Shown here: positions 36,701-47,484 of the stretch, in pieces | Numbering within the stretch: position 1 is the stretch's first letter | Layout: each line of letters begins with the position of its first letter | Source: Owenia fusiformis | Taxonomy: Eukaryota; Annelida; Polychaeta; Sabellida; Oweniidae | Assembly: GCA_903813345.2 (NCBI GenBank) | Contig: CAIIXF020000001.1 | Location: 40,891,366-40,955,365 of the forward strand | Direction of reading: 5' to 3' | DNA: 64,000 nt | Position numbers and translations under genes: made by a program | Notes under the pieces: generated by a model | What the model saw: only the letters and a program-made list of their open reading frames with translations | The model's database searches: none | What the model was told of the DNA's origin: nothing

Positions 36701-38632
36701 AGGTAGTGTGAATATCCATTTGTCATTTGCATTGAACTTTTTTAGGCATCTTATCACATGAAGTTTACCTGCAAGCATTGTTTGAAAATGTTGATGAGAA
36801 ATCCTGTAAAAAATCAAAATGGCTTATATGTTTCAAGATTGTATTGCTTAGTTGAATACATTTGTTGAAACATTGCATCAAATGAAGTGTATTGATCTGT
36901 CTTTTGTCAACACCTCATAGGATCATGTGAGCCATACTATTTTTTTTAAACTGAGACACAGGGCCTCACTTTAAATTGTCACCACTCTTTTGACTCAATC
37001 AAATACCAAAAAACTTTGTATCACTCTAAAATTCAAAGATCTGTTCTGAAATAATCTTCAAATATGCACAGAATTCTGTGTGGTTTCAATCAAAACTATC
37101 GATATATACTCCTCAGTTGACAAAAAAATTGTTTTCTATTTTCAGGGGGAAACTCTTGATGATGTTCCACATTCTGTCATAGAAGATTGTGCTCAATTAG
37201 TAAAAGCAAATAGTATTGCAGGTACATAAACATTACATTTATTGTCAAAATAGCACTCTTAGAAGATTTTAAAATCAAAGGAGGGAAAGTATCGCAACAG
37301 ATTTCAGACAGTCATATGTTTGATTTTGGCTAATTTCTGAGGATTTAAACAGGTGCACATGTTAGACCAATGCATTACTCCCAGGAAAAGCACTCCTTTT
37401 TTCTGAAATGTTTTCCTATCTGTGTCAGCTGTTTCCGATCTATGTCAGCTGTTCAAAATGTGTATTAAAATTGTCCCAAAAGTCCATAATTCACTCTTTT
37501 TATTACACTCCATTCAATGATCTGCTTAAAAACAGTTTATTTATTAAGTCACCACAGTAAGTTGTGACCTGTTTCCAACTTTTTTCTGGATGGTGTTCTC
37601 CGGTCAGCTTTCGATGTTTGTAAAAAATGGCAGGTGGTGACATTTTGCAAGTTAATGACTTGTTCCTGACTATTGTGGTGATTTTTGAAATATTACACTT
37701 ATTATAATAATGATTTATTCATCTTACAGGAAATAAACAGAACAATGTTAATGTTGTATACACCATGTTTGAAAATCTCAAAAAGACTGCGGGTATGGAT
37801 GTAGGCCAAGTAGGGTTCCACAAACAAAAACAGGTAAATTCAACTTAACCAAATGTCAGATAACAGTGACTTTTAACATTTTTTATTCCCAGACCATCTA
37901 AGGCTTTATAAATCAATCTAATACATACGATATAGTAAATATTGTTTCGTTTATTTTTTTGTCCTGGACACTTCTTCCACCTGATATATCCACCAGTCTA
38001 CTAGGATTAATTGCTTAATTTCTTTCTCGCGATTGTATCTCATGAAATATTTTCAGGTTAGATCTATACTTGTGGAAAAAAGATTAAATGAAATTGTAAA
38101 TAGATTAAATAAAACAAAGGAAGAAAGACATCCAAACCTCCAAGAATTGAGAGAGGAAAGAGACAAAGCTGAGAGAGATGATAAGAAGGCAGTACTAAGA
38201 GAACAGAAGAAGCAAGAGAAGGAAGAAGCTGAAAAACGTGAAAAAGAGGCAGAATTAAGGTATGTTCCCAGTGAAGTGATTCAACCTCAAAATAAAAGAG
38301 TAATAACATGTTACTTGGTTTACTTGAGTAGGATTTATTTATTTTAAAATGTGTGCTTTTCAGTGGGCATTTTTGGGTATACTTTTAGCTGACTATTTTC
38401 AAGGTTCCATTCTTAAATCTTGTATGAAGTCTCTCTCTTTCTGTTGTTTAAATTTGGTATTAGCTAACTACATGTAATTATAGTATGTATGGCTTGCATA
38501 AATTGATTTATGATTCAAGGGATTACCATATGGTACCTATCCTTGTGTTTCAGGAGTTATGATAGACTGATGACATCTGATAGAATGACCACAAACCAGA
38601 ATAATACAGACTTAGAGGATGATTTTATGTAA
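33768..38632 (+). CDS. CCDC25: CCDC25, NFACT-R (DUF814) domain coiled-coil protein
   Basis: Exons: 33768-33789, 36214-36261, 36507-36598, 37146-37221, 37730-37833, 38057-38259, 38554-38632; 624 nt, 207 aa, close to the human protein (about 208 aa). The first coding exon is only 22 nt (MFYFKCN plus one base) and matches the family's MVFYFTS-type start, which fixes the ATG. The NFACT-R domain runs from about residue 8 to 120: [63 protein letters not shown] charged coiled coil follows (about residues 115-180), with the acidic terminus LEDDFM, typical of CCDC25. In humans it is reported as a membrane sensor of extracellular-trap DNA; whether that applies here is unknown. It is head-to-head with ESCO. 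Intron 1 (33790-36213) is packed with transposons. Confidence 0.95.
33977..34153. repeat. Fold-back element in CCDC25 intron 1
   Basis: GAAACCTGTATCAACACCTG at the left pairs with CAGGTGTTGATACAGGTTCC at the right. GCGTGACAGAAT and GTCACGC lie outside, and the centre is TCTTATATATGAGA. It directly abuts the hAT MITE at 34172. Confidence 0.8.
34172..34637. mobile_element. hAT-type MITE, copy 2
   Basis: A 466-bp sister of the element at 13155, with the same ends and interior. It is flanked by its own 8-bp repeat CCGTTGAC (34164-34171 and 34638-34645), showing independent insertion. Confidence 0.9.
34705..35505. mobile_element. hAT-type element with CAGAGATCACGGTAG ends
   Basis: An 801-bp element with ends CAGAGATCACGGTAG / CTATCGTGATCTCTG. 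It is flanked by the 8-bp repeat AATTTGAA (34697-34704 and 35506-35513). It holds a BED-finger ORF fragment (35130-35444) and, at 34799, TAGAGGTGTCACGG, which may be the left end of a second hAT element nested inside; I did not find its right end. Confidence 0.8.
35130..35444 (+). pseudogene. BED zinc-finger fragment of a hAT-type transposase
   Basis: The open frame after a TGA reads [19 protein letters not shown], then [10 protein letters not shown], the W..F and CxxC half of a BED finger. The second half (the H..H part) is missing and is replaced by unrelated hydrophobic sequence. Probably a decayed transposase or domesticated-copy remnant. Confidence 0.5.
35816..35847. repeat. CATGGGCTTTCAA palindrome, copy 1
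   Basis: CATGGGCTTTCAACT and AAAAGCCCATG form a 32-bp imperfect hairpin. The same hairpin is at 48401-48432, and half-copies are at about 35593 and 47793. Confidence 0.6.
37545..37680 (+). repeat. GGTGGTGACAT family, short copy in a CCDC25 intron
   Basis: AAGTCACCACAGTAAGTTGTG and GGTGGTGACATTTTGCAAG bracket about 130 bp and keep the family's ends. Confidence 0.5.
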
Positions 38633-40499
38633 TCATGGACTGTCAATTGATCTCAGAAAATCATGGGAATTCGTGGATTTAATAGTATTTACTATCGGCT
38701 TCTTTCCATCCACCATCACTTTTACATCCACGAGCACTTGGTGTAACCTCGTCATGTGAAAACATTTTGGATAAAAACAACTTTCTATATCAGCTGCATA
38801 CAAACACATCTGAGAATTTGATTAATTGGATCTGATGCCACATATGAAATTATATTGTTCTTAGTGACCAGAGGAGATACCAATAACAGATGGACTGATG
38901 CCCTACTGGAAACATAAACTGATTGGAATATTGGGGAACATAACGCTGAAGAAAGTGATGTTCTAGGTGTTGACCAGATATTAACACTACTGTATTTATC
39001 AATGCCACTGTATTGGAAATGTGAAGGTTCTTAGAAAATACTCAAAAGTTATTCTCATTCCATCTTTGAGATGAGCAGTTACAAACTGCATCCAATTGTT
39101 ATAATGGTACAAGGATTCTATCATTCTGTCATGAGAGAAAAGATGATTAATTAAAACAAGAGTGTATGACTAACACATCAATGCTGGAATTGTGCCCAAG
39201 TTTGAATCTATACAATCTGATTTGTGCACTAAATTGTACACCTATCTCAACTACTGTAAGTTGCTTTAATTTGACTGCCGTTTTAATTTTGCGGATTGAT
39301 AACAACTACCAAATTAAGTCTCCAATTTTTTAATAAATCCCCCCGGAGATTCCCTTGCAGGATAAAAACATTTTAAAATACCCCACTAGAATGTCAATAT
39401 TGAACTATTTTCGAAGATCTACTTCAGGTTATTCCTTTGAAAAACGAGAGCATTAAATGCATCTTTGTATGAACCATTTCCGCATTTTACTGATGGGTGA
39501 ATCTGCAAAATTAAATATCAGCCAAAATTTGACAAATCCGCCAAATATAAAGCGCCAATTTAAAGCAACTTACAGTAACTAAAACCACCAACCCTCCTTG
39601 TTAAAATTTCAGGGAATTGGGACAAGTATACTTGAAAATCACTACACACTAAACAAACTTAATTTAAATTATGTGTAAAATTCAGTGCAACACATAATGC
39701 ATTGTAACAGTATTCTTGATGATTGCTGTAATAAAATGTTTACTTGTGCAATGAAAATTAACATTACAATATTTGTAATGAACATAAGAAAAAGGATTTT
39801 GAAAAATAAATATTAATTTTATTGAAAAATTCCTTTGGAATTTATTATATACAGTGTACATACATACAGACATGGAAGCTTTCAACAGTCAATATTTGTT
39901 TCATATTTCAAAACGGTGAATAATTGCAGAAATTTTAAGAATCAGTTTAACATTTTGTTGGCTATCTTGAGATGGCAAAATGTTACCAAACTGGTGTGGC
40001 TCATGAAGTAATACACATTAAGTATATGTAAGAAGATTTGTGATATGAGTCTGCAGTTAGCTACACGATGTAAATAAAATATTACTGGCCAATTACATAA
40101 ATAATGTCTATCTCTCCTTGTTTCAAAAGTTTAGTGAGATTTCATTATACAGCATTACACATTCAAATTCCTCACAATATGCTTCATGTGACATTTAAAA
40201 GGATGAATTCCTTGTTCCTCATGTGACTGAAAATTTTTTAGAAGGCTAGAAAATTATAATGGTATAATTTGAAGGTCACTTCCAAGTTAAGGCACAGTAA
40301 TATCACTGGGATATTCAATGCGGCACTATCACTTGATCTTTTCTGATATTCTGGCAATATCACTTGATCCATTATGATATTCAATGTGGCAATATCATTT
40401 CATTCACTTTGATCTAGGTGCAGCAGACAAAAAAGTAAACCGCTTTGATAATCCACTTTGACATTCAACAAGGCAATATCATTTGATTCACTTTTATAT
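38633..40499. other. Convergent 3' region of CCDC25 and the SAM-domain gene
   Basis: Contains both 3' UTRs and the MITE at 39252. AATAAA is present near 39806. No other gene seen. Confidence 0.5.
39252..39577. mobile_element. MITE with TACTGTAAGTTGCTTTAAT ends
   Basis: A 326-bp element. TACTGTAAGTTGCTTTAATT at the left mirrors AATTTAAAGCAACTTACAGT at the right, and AATTTGSCGGATT-like blocks lie inside. The design is like those at 47823 and 49023 (TACTGTA-type ends, AT-rich arms). Confidence 0.8.
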
Positions 40500-42621
40500 T
40501 CAATGTGGCAATATTAGGCAGTGATTTGCCAGTGGTGGTTGCCATTTAGCATCAGTAGTGTTTGCCAAAAACTTTTTATAAGTCCTTTCATCTCTTCTCT
40601 CCCCAGTGCCACTTTTCATCTCCAAGTACATTCCTGAAAAATATTTTACAAGTAAGAAAGTGAGCACAATTAAGAGTCTCTGGGATTTTGCTTGACAGAC
40701 TTTCTCTATAGGCCAATGTTTATTTGAAAGAGGGGTGTATGAAAAATCATTTTTCCCTATTTTTAAAGGGCCATGAGTATTCTTTTCAAGGGCCTCTAGA
40801 TATACATTTGAGAAAAGGATTCTTATGCATTGAAATTGCATAAAAACAATTAATATGTACATATTGACCTCTCTAATCAACATCTAGATGTGAACAATTT
40901 TCAGTTCATTTTCTAAAATTTTAATTTGTCATAGACTTCCATGTACAAAACTTCACCTGCCAATCCAAACACTAACATGGTCCCAGAATGTCCAGATTAG
41001 ACAGGTTTTACTGCATGTACTGTACATATATTAAAATCTTAATCTAGCTTAATCATGTATTTGTCTCATGTACATTTAACATAGAGAGTAAATAAAAAAG
41101 CAGATATAACGGCCACCATGAATTGAATAAGATAACAATACACAGATACAATGCAAATAAAGTACAGTAGAGATTTGTAAATTCAATGATTCATATTAAA
41201 GTATGTGGGTGGTTGAAGGAGTTTAAGTTTGAACCATTTAAGCTAGTAATACTCGTATGTTTGAGGGAATTGATTCTGCAAGTAGAGTGAGGCCCTATTC
41301 GAGAATATGTATATAACATGTATATCCTAGTATTACCTAAGTTTTCTCTTGGTGGTTTAGAAATTGATCTGTGCCAATCTGGATCTTCTATCTCTAACAT
41401 ATCACGAATACATTTTGCTATCAGCTGGAAAAAATTAAAAACATATTAAGTAAGATATTAGCCAATAAAATTTGAACCAAGTCTGTCAACAGGTATGAAG
41501 GCCATTTTGAATTGAGTGGCCATATTGAAAATCTCAGGCAGATGATCTAGGCCCATAAGACATCATTCAAAAAAATCTGAACCAAATCTATCGCAAAAAC
41601 AAACATAAAAGATTCATGAATGGACTTTCTATATCCCTAATCGAACTGCATGTATGTTCAATGGCAAAATATGTTTCATAACATGAAGGTTAATACAAAA
41701 ACAAAATATCCATTTTCGTAATTTACTTACCTTGATGTGCTCAAAGTCTGTGATTCCTATCTTAGGTAGATGAGAGGAATCAATGTGAATGAGACGCTTT
41801 CCATCAACAAGGTTTCTTGTGATACATTCCTGCAAATAAATAATAATGATTGAGCTTTCAAGCCACCTCAACTTCTCAAGCATTTAAACTGATCTAAAAT
41901 ACAGTATTGATGTAGTGCCTGAACACACTGTTGCAAATTTCCTTTGAACATTTAGCAAGCTTGATGCAACAAATAGCGTAAAACCTCCACCAATTTCTGG
42001 CCAATACTCCCATTATTCCACTTATTCAAAACACTGTAAAACTGTAAAATTAGAATTTTAGTGAGGGCACAATTTTCACAAAATTAAACCAGAATGAAAT
42101 ATAGGACATGGATATACACAGAAATAAACAGTACCCGATGTGTAGAATACAAAAAGGCAAGAAAGATTGGTGATTGGTGAAGACTCTCTTTGTATGAAGT
42201 ACATTACGCAAACCTGAGGTCATATCCTCATTTTGATGCAATATTAAAAGCTTTAACTATGAAGCCATCATGAATAAAGGTAAATGTCATCCAAAATACT
42301 TGGGTGTTGGTGAGTAAATGTAACTTTGGATAATTTTTCCCCTAAATACATTTTTGACAATTTGGTCTAAGCCCAAAAAGGTCCCAATAGAATATAATGC
42401 CCAATAATTGAGGCCCTACAAAATTTTGGGGCCCAAAATCTTTTTCAAATTTCAATGAAGATTTTCACTTAATCGAAGCGTTTCTAATTTGAGACATGTA
42501 CAACAAAACATACCCTGTAATACGGAAATCCTATTTCTTCTATCCAATCTGCGACTTTTTCAACGGACCAGTGCAAACACAGCGGAACTCGCTCGTCTTT
42601 CAAATCATCATGGTTCGCCAT
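40500..42621 (-). CDS. Small SAM-domain protein, SAMD15-like
   Basis: Exons on the minus strand: 42621-42514, 41829-41731, 41424-41337, 40633-40500; joined frame 429 nt, 142 aa. A single sterile alpha motif domain spans residues about 14-75: LHWSVEKVADWIEEIGFPYYR, ECITRNLVDGKRLIHID, LPKIGITDFEHIK, LIAKCIRDMLEIEDP. The tail HRSISKPPREN..GMYLEMKSGTGERRDE resembles the region after the SAM domain in vertebrate SAMD15, so this looks like a short version lacking the long N-terminal part. SAM domains mediate protein-protein oligomerisation; the role of SAMD15 itself is poorly known. The ATG follows a non-coding leader and begins MANHDDLKDE. Its 3' end faces that of CCDC25. Confidence 0.85.
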
Positions 42622-44217
42622 ATTGTTTATTTGTCGCTATGAACAGGTGTCTCAGAATCCTTCACTGTGCTATTTTATTCCGCATTGTCAAACTAGCACA
42701 AACAAAACAATGAGTCGCCAACCTCGTAGTCCACGTCATTCCATACGCTTAGAAATTATCTGACGATCCATGTGATAATAATCAAACACACATCTTACCT
42801 CACATCCCTTAGAGTATGCAGAAAATGTGTATAAATTCAATGGTTGTGCACAAATGGTTGTGCACTGAACAAAATTTAGATCAAAATGGACAAACTCAAC
42901 CAATTAACAATTCAACCACATTTAAGCAATCCTGATACAAATCAATATGAACAATAGATGCAGCATCAACCAATATAAAAGTAGAACAATCTACTATTAA
43001 CTCAAGAATGAACACAATCTCTCAACTCCCTAAATAAAATACACTGATTGTCACCTCAAATCAAAAAATCAATACAAATATGATTAATTTCAGTAAAATA
43101 ACCCTAAATTTGTACAGTAGTTTGTCTTAAGTTAAACACTATAAACCAAATAAGCATTGTAAATAGGTCCCTGCGGAGCAAACTTCCACGCCTAGTAAAT
43201 CTCATCAATATTGATATAATCAGTGAAGACACAATTGATAAAACCGATGATATTAATTTCGAGGAAGATCATCTCAAATAGTGAATGTTTGTCACAACAT
43301 TAGCATCTCAACTTTCAATCAAAATTAAATGCAGAAAGTATCAAAGCTTGGGAGTCAAAAAGGTAAATCCTATCTAGTCCAAATGCCACTTGGACTGACC
43401 AAATATGTTCGAATGAGCAGGTGTTCCCATTTCAAGGTGAGTCAATGGAAGATAACAAATTTTGGACGAAGAAAAAGTGTTCACATTGAGAGGTGCTCAA
43501 ATTAGAGAGATGTTCAGAAATACAGGGTTCACTGTAATAATTGGTATGGTGACATAAAATTGTTTTTATGAGTGTTAATGTGCTTTATTCTGCAATTCAT
43601 AAAAGTGTACAATGTCACATACATTGATAAATCATAAACAAACTGAATAATGCAACACTTAATTGGAAAATACAACAATCATTATTTGATGACATATATA
43701 TTTGATTAAAAGTATAGTTCAATTCACTCTTTATGCTTGGAAAGATACTAATTGTTATTTAAATCATATCAATGTGGTTAATGGTTTACATAAAATGTTT
43801 CCTTCTGACAAAACATACAATAAATGAACTTCTATTCAATAACAGTGTAAGATAAAAGTAAATAGCAAACAACAAGGCAAGTCATTACAAATGGTTCCTG
43901 GTGGTCAGATATCAAAATATAATTTTAGAGAAGCCAATGCAGTCCTAAATTAATTTCTTTAAAATATGATTCCATGTTGCTTCACGCTTTATTTTCATAT
44001 TCAACAGTAAGAATCAACACACTATTCTAGTGAAGTGGTAAAATACATGATGGAATGTTCAAACAATTTAATAATCCGATGATGTTCAATAAACTTGTAT
44101 AAGCGGAATATCCATTTATAGAGGTTCATTAAACCTTGCAACTTGCAAAGTTTCAACATGACAGCTTTTACCACTCATGTTGTAAAAACTTATAGCATAT
44201 GCATTTCAAATCAATAC
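42622..44217. other. Intergenic, SAM-domain gene upstream side
   Basis: AT-rich. A dispersed repeat with GAGAGGTGCTCAAATTAGAG and TACAGGGTTCACTGTAAT lies at about 43380-43545. No coding signal. Confidence 0.5.
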
Positions 44218-44690
44218 AAGGCATTAACATGACAAAATGTCACCACCTAGTTGCTAACAATACTATGAGTTCAATCTTGAGTCAGATTTGAATTTCTGAG
44301 AACTTGTAGATGATAAAAAATAGACTGGTCAATATGAAGCAAGATGAAAAAAGACCTTTTTGATCTTGAGAATGTCATTGAAGGTCAAATCTTTTTTGAC
44401 CTTGAGAATGTCACTGAAGGTCAAATCTATAGTCAGGTTTGAACTGATGAGAACTTGAAGATGATTTTGAAAAAAGAAATCAAATCTTAAATATAAAGTC
44501 AGATTTGAATTTCTGAAAACTTGTTTGAAAAAATTGAAGTCAGTCTAAACAGTATCTGTTAAGTGGAAGTTTTAAGAATTTGTTACAGACGCCGATCGCC
44601 GATCGCCAACCACCAATCGCCAACCACCAACCGCAGTGAAAAACGGAAACCATAACAATATGCCACCACTTTTGGTGGTGACATAAAAAT
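44218..44690 (-). repeat. GGTGGTGACAT family, reverse copy
   Basis: It starts with AAGGCATTAACATGACAAAA and TGTCACCACC and ends with GGTGGTGACATAAAAATG. The interior shares GACCTTGAGAATGTCA and AGATTTGAATTTCTGA with the copy at 2690. Confidence 0.7.
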
Positions 44691-45597
44691 GAAAAAAATC
44701 TTTATAAAGAAAAGATACTTATGTTTATCTATGTATAAAACCTTCAGTTCAGTATTATAGCAGAAATGCAAATACAGTAACCTATGTAAGCAAAAGCATA
44801 CATAGATATAGGTGAGTAGTTAATAAGACATTAAATGTATGCCTATGTATATATTGTGTTATTTGTGAAAAACCCATCGTGTACATAAAATGTTAAGTCA
44901 TTGAGTTTAACAGACAGTATCACATACAAATTTACAAACATTGTTCCTAACAAAATGAGGAAGGGAGGGGAATAACCCAGAATTCATAGATGATCAAATC
45001 TTCATGTAAAGATGAAGCTATTATAGACCTTGAGGATTCTCCAAAGATGGCATAACATGCAGTGGATTGTTTTCAAAATACATCATTGACCACAATTTCA
45101 AAGGTCATGATGGAAAATTCTCTACGCATTTCTGCCCTCTGTCTTTAGGGAGACCTCAATCCCATTGCCTACGACTAAACTAATGAAAATTTGTAATTTT
45201 CATGTGGTACATTTATATTGTAACATTTATATGATTATTTGTCCGAAACGAAATCATGTTAAGCATAATTCAATATTATTCCTGATGTATGTAAAATTAT
45301 AATAAAATATTAATGCTGATAATATGTGAATGTTATTTAATTGTAAATAAAAACTCAACAAAATTAAACTCTAACCTCAATGTGGAGATCTAGCTCAGTT
45401 TCTGCGTGTTTAAAAATTGGCAATAATGCACATTATGTTAAGCTCAATTATTGCGTATAATGGTAAGGTCAATACTCCACTCTCAAAGGAAGTAAAAGAG
45501 AGGTTTCACACAACGTATCTAAAATCCGCAATGTATTCATCAGATTTATCTATGCGTAGCAGTTAAATTAATAAAAAAGAGATGTGGTTGCAGGTAC

Positions 45598-45797
45598 AGG
45601 CCCGTAGTCAGGATTTGCCAAGGGGGTTCACCTTTTTGAAAAATTCCAGGGGGGTTAACTTGTTACAATTTTGTTCCAAAAAAGGCCAAAATCACTTAAA
45701 AAGTGCTCAGAATGGTGAAAAACTGCATGATTTTGAAAGATTTTTTGGCCAGGGGGTTCGCTCTAACCCATTGAACCCCCCTGGCTACGTGCCTGAG
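45598..45797. repeat. CGTAGCCAGG-ended element, copy 1
   Basis: CAGGCCCGTAGTCAGGATTT at the left and CCCTGGCTACGTGCCTGA at the right are imperfect inverted ends. GGGGGGTTC blocks lie inside both ends. About 200 bp. Confidence 0.65.
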
Positions 45798-46526
45798 GTA
45801 CATTGTGCGAAACCTCTCAATGGCCTGGCAAAGTTTCCCTTACAATCCTAATTTAATTTAATAAAACTGAGATATCTAATCAAATATGGAAGTTATAAAG
45901 CTACCATCAGATATAACTCAAAGAGTTATCCTGAAAAAGTCATAACAGATTGAGTTAAATATTATCACGAAATTGTGACAAAATTTTGAACTCTACTCCC
46001 AACTCTTCTCAAACTATTGAACTTTGAACCATTGCTTTAGCTTGGTATATTGAACTTGATAAGACAAGACAGGTTAAATTATGACATGAGTACAGTGTAT
46101 ATCATGAGCAAAGTGAAGACACATTAAAATGTGCACCTTATACAAGAAAGTATAAATATTTTTACACTCCTCCAATATGAGCAAAAATATGAAATATATA
46201 TATTGTTAAATAAAGCATGCTAATGTAAAATTTACAAAATCATAGGCAATCACAGGGTTTAGTCATGATCACAGGTTTAAATAATGCTTACATTTATACA
46301 TAAATGATCGTTTAGTCTAGCTTCAAGCCCTTGTAAGCCCACCTCCCCCTCTACAAGTGTTGTGTTGGTGAAGTGGATAGGGCTCCAAAGTCTTGCAGCA
46401 AGACTAATGATCACACATAACTGTATGTGTACCTACTATACAGTGTATGTCTCAGTTTTAAAGATAAGTTTATAAAGATATAAACAATTTACATACATGT
46501 AAGTATCATATATTCAAATTACATGT

Positions 46527-46806
46527 ACAGGGGCATAGCCAGCAAATATCAAGTGGTGCGATATTTAGAGTTTGCATGCATCACTGCAAGCGAAGCGAGC
46601 CACAAAAATTGGGGGTGCAGGGTTCGCCAGGAAACGTGGTACGCCAGGAAATTTTCAAAAATTTATTTTGTAAATGGTGCATTCTAAGCAATTCAAACTA
46701 TAATTTGTTTTGTTGTTTTTCAACTAATTTTACAAAATTGTTTTTTTTTGCTTTTTTATGTTGTTGGGGGGGGGGGCACACATTGCACACCCTAGCTACG
46801 CCCATG
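46527..46806. repeat. CGTAGCCAGG-ended element, copy 2
   Basis: ACAGGGGCATAGCCAGC at the left and CCCTAGCTACGCCCATG at the right, with a G12 run near the right end. Related ends to 45598; a diverged fragment also starts near 32808. Confidence 0.55.
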
Positions 46807-47484
46807 CATGTATGTTACTTGTACCTTCAGAACATCTTATTCATCTAATTAACCTTAAAATGTTAACTTGAGGTAAACAATTGATCACTGGTATTTAAGG
46901 AAAAACCTCTTTCTGGAAATGCCAAAGTGTTTCAGTGGGAAACCCAGTTTTTAGTATAGCAGAGGTTTTCCATACGTCTAAACTATTTGAAACACATTGC
47001 CACGTTTTAATCACGTTAAATCAAAACGTATGAAATAGATAGGTATATAGCATTCACTGTCAGATAATGAACTGCTGTATAAATCCTAATGGACATTTAC
47101 AATCAGTTTAGTCATTATTGAGTGCCTTATCAAAAAACACATTCTCACTTTAACTTCTTTAATAATGATTTATGAAGCAATGTGCAGTGTTGTGTGATAC
47201 ACTTATTAACAATAAGTTCACAAGCAAATACTAGTGTTCTCAAATGATAAATTCCTTTAAGATATTTTGATAAAGATTATTTCAAACTTACATAGCTTCA
47301 TATGGTCAGAAATCTTCAAAACATCAAAATACAAAATAACATTAGTTTCGATCTAATTTCTAAATTATTTTGTATGTTGAATCAAAAAGACATACTCTCA
47401 CTTTAATTTCTTTTTTTTTAATGTCTTCAATTCACCTCAAATCTGTTAATCTCAATCTCGTAAATAAACTCTACTCCGCGTATC
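46807..47484. other. Intergenic / DHCR24 3' UTR
   Basis: AT-rich and non-coding. Probably includes the 3' UTR of DHCR24 (minus strand). Confidence 0.4.
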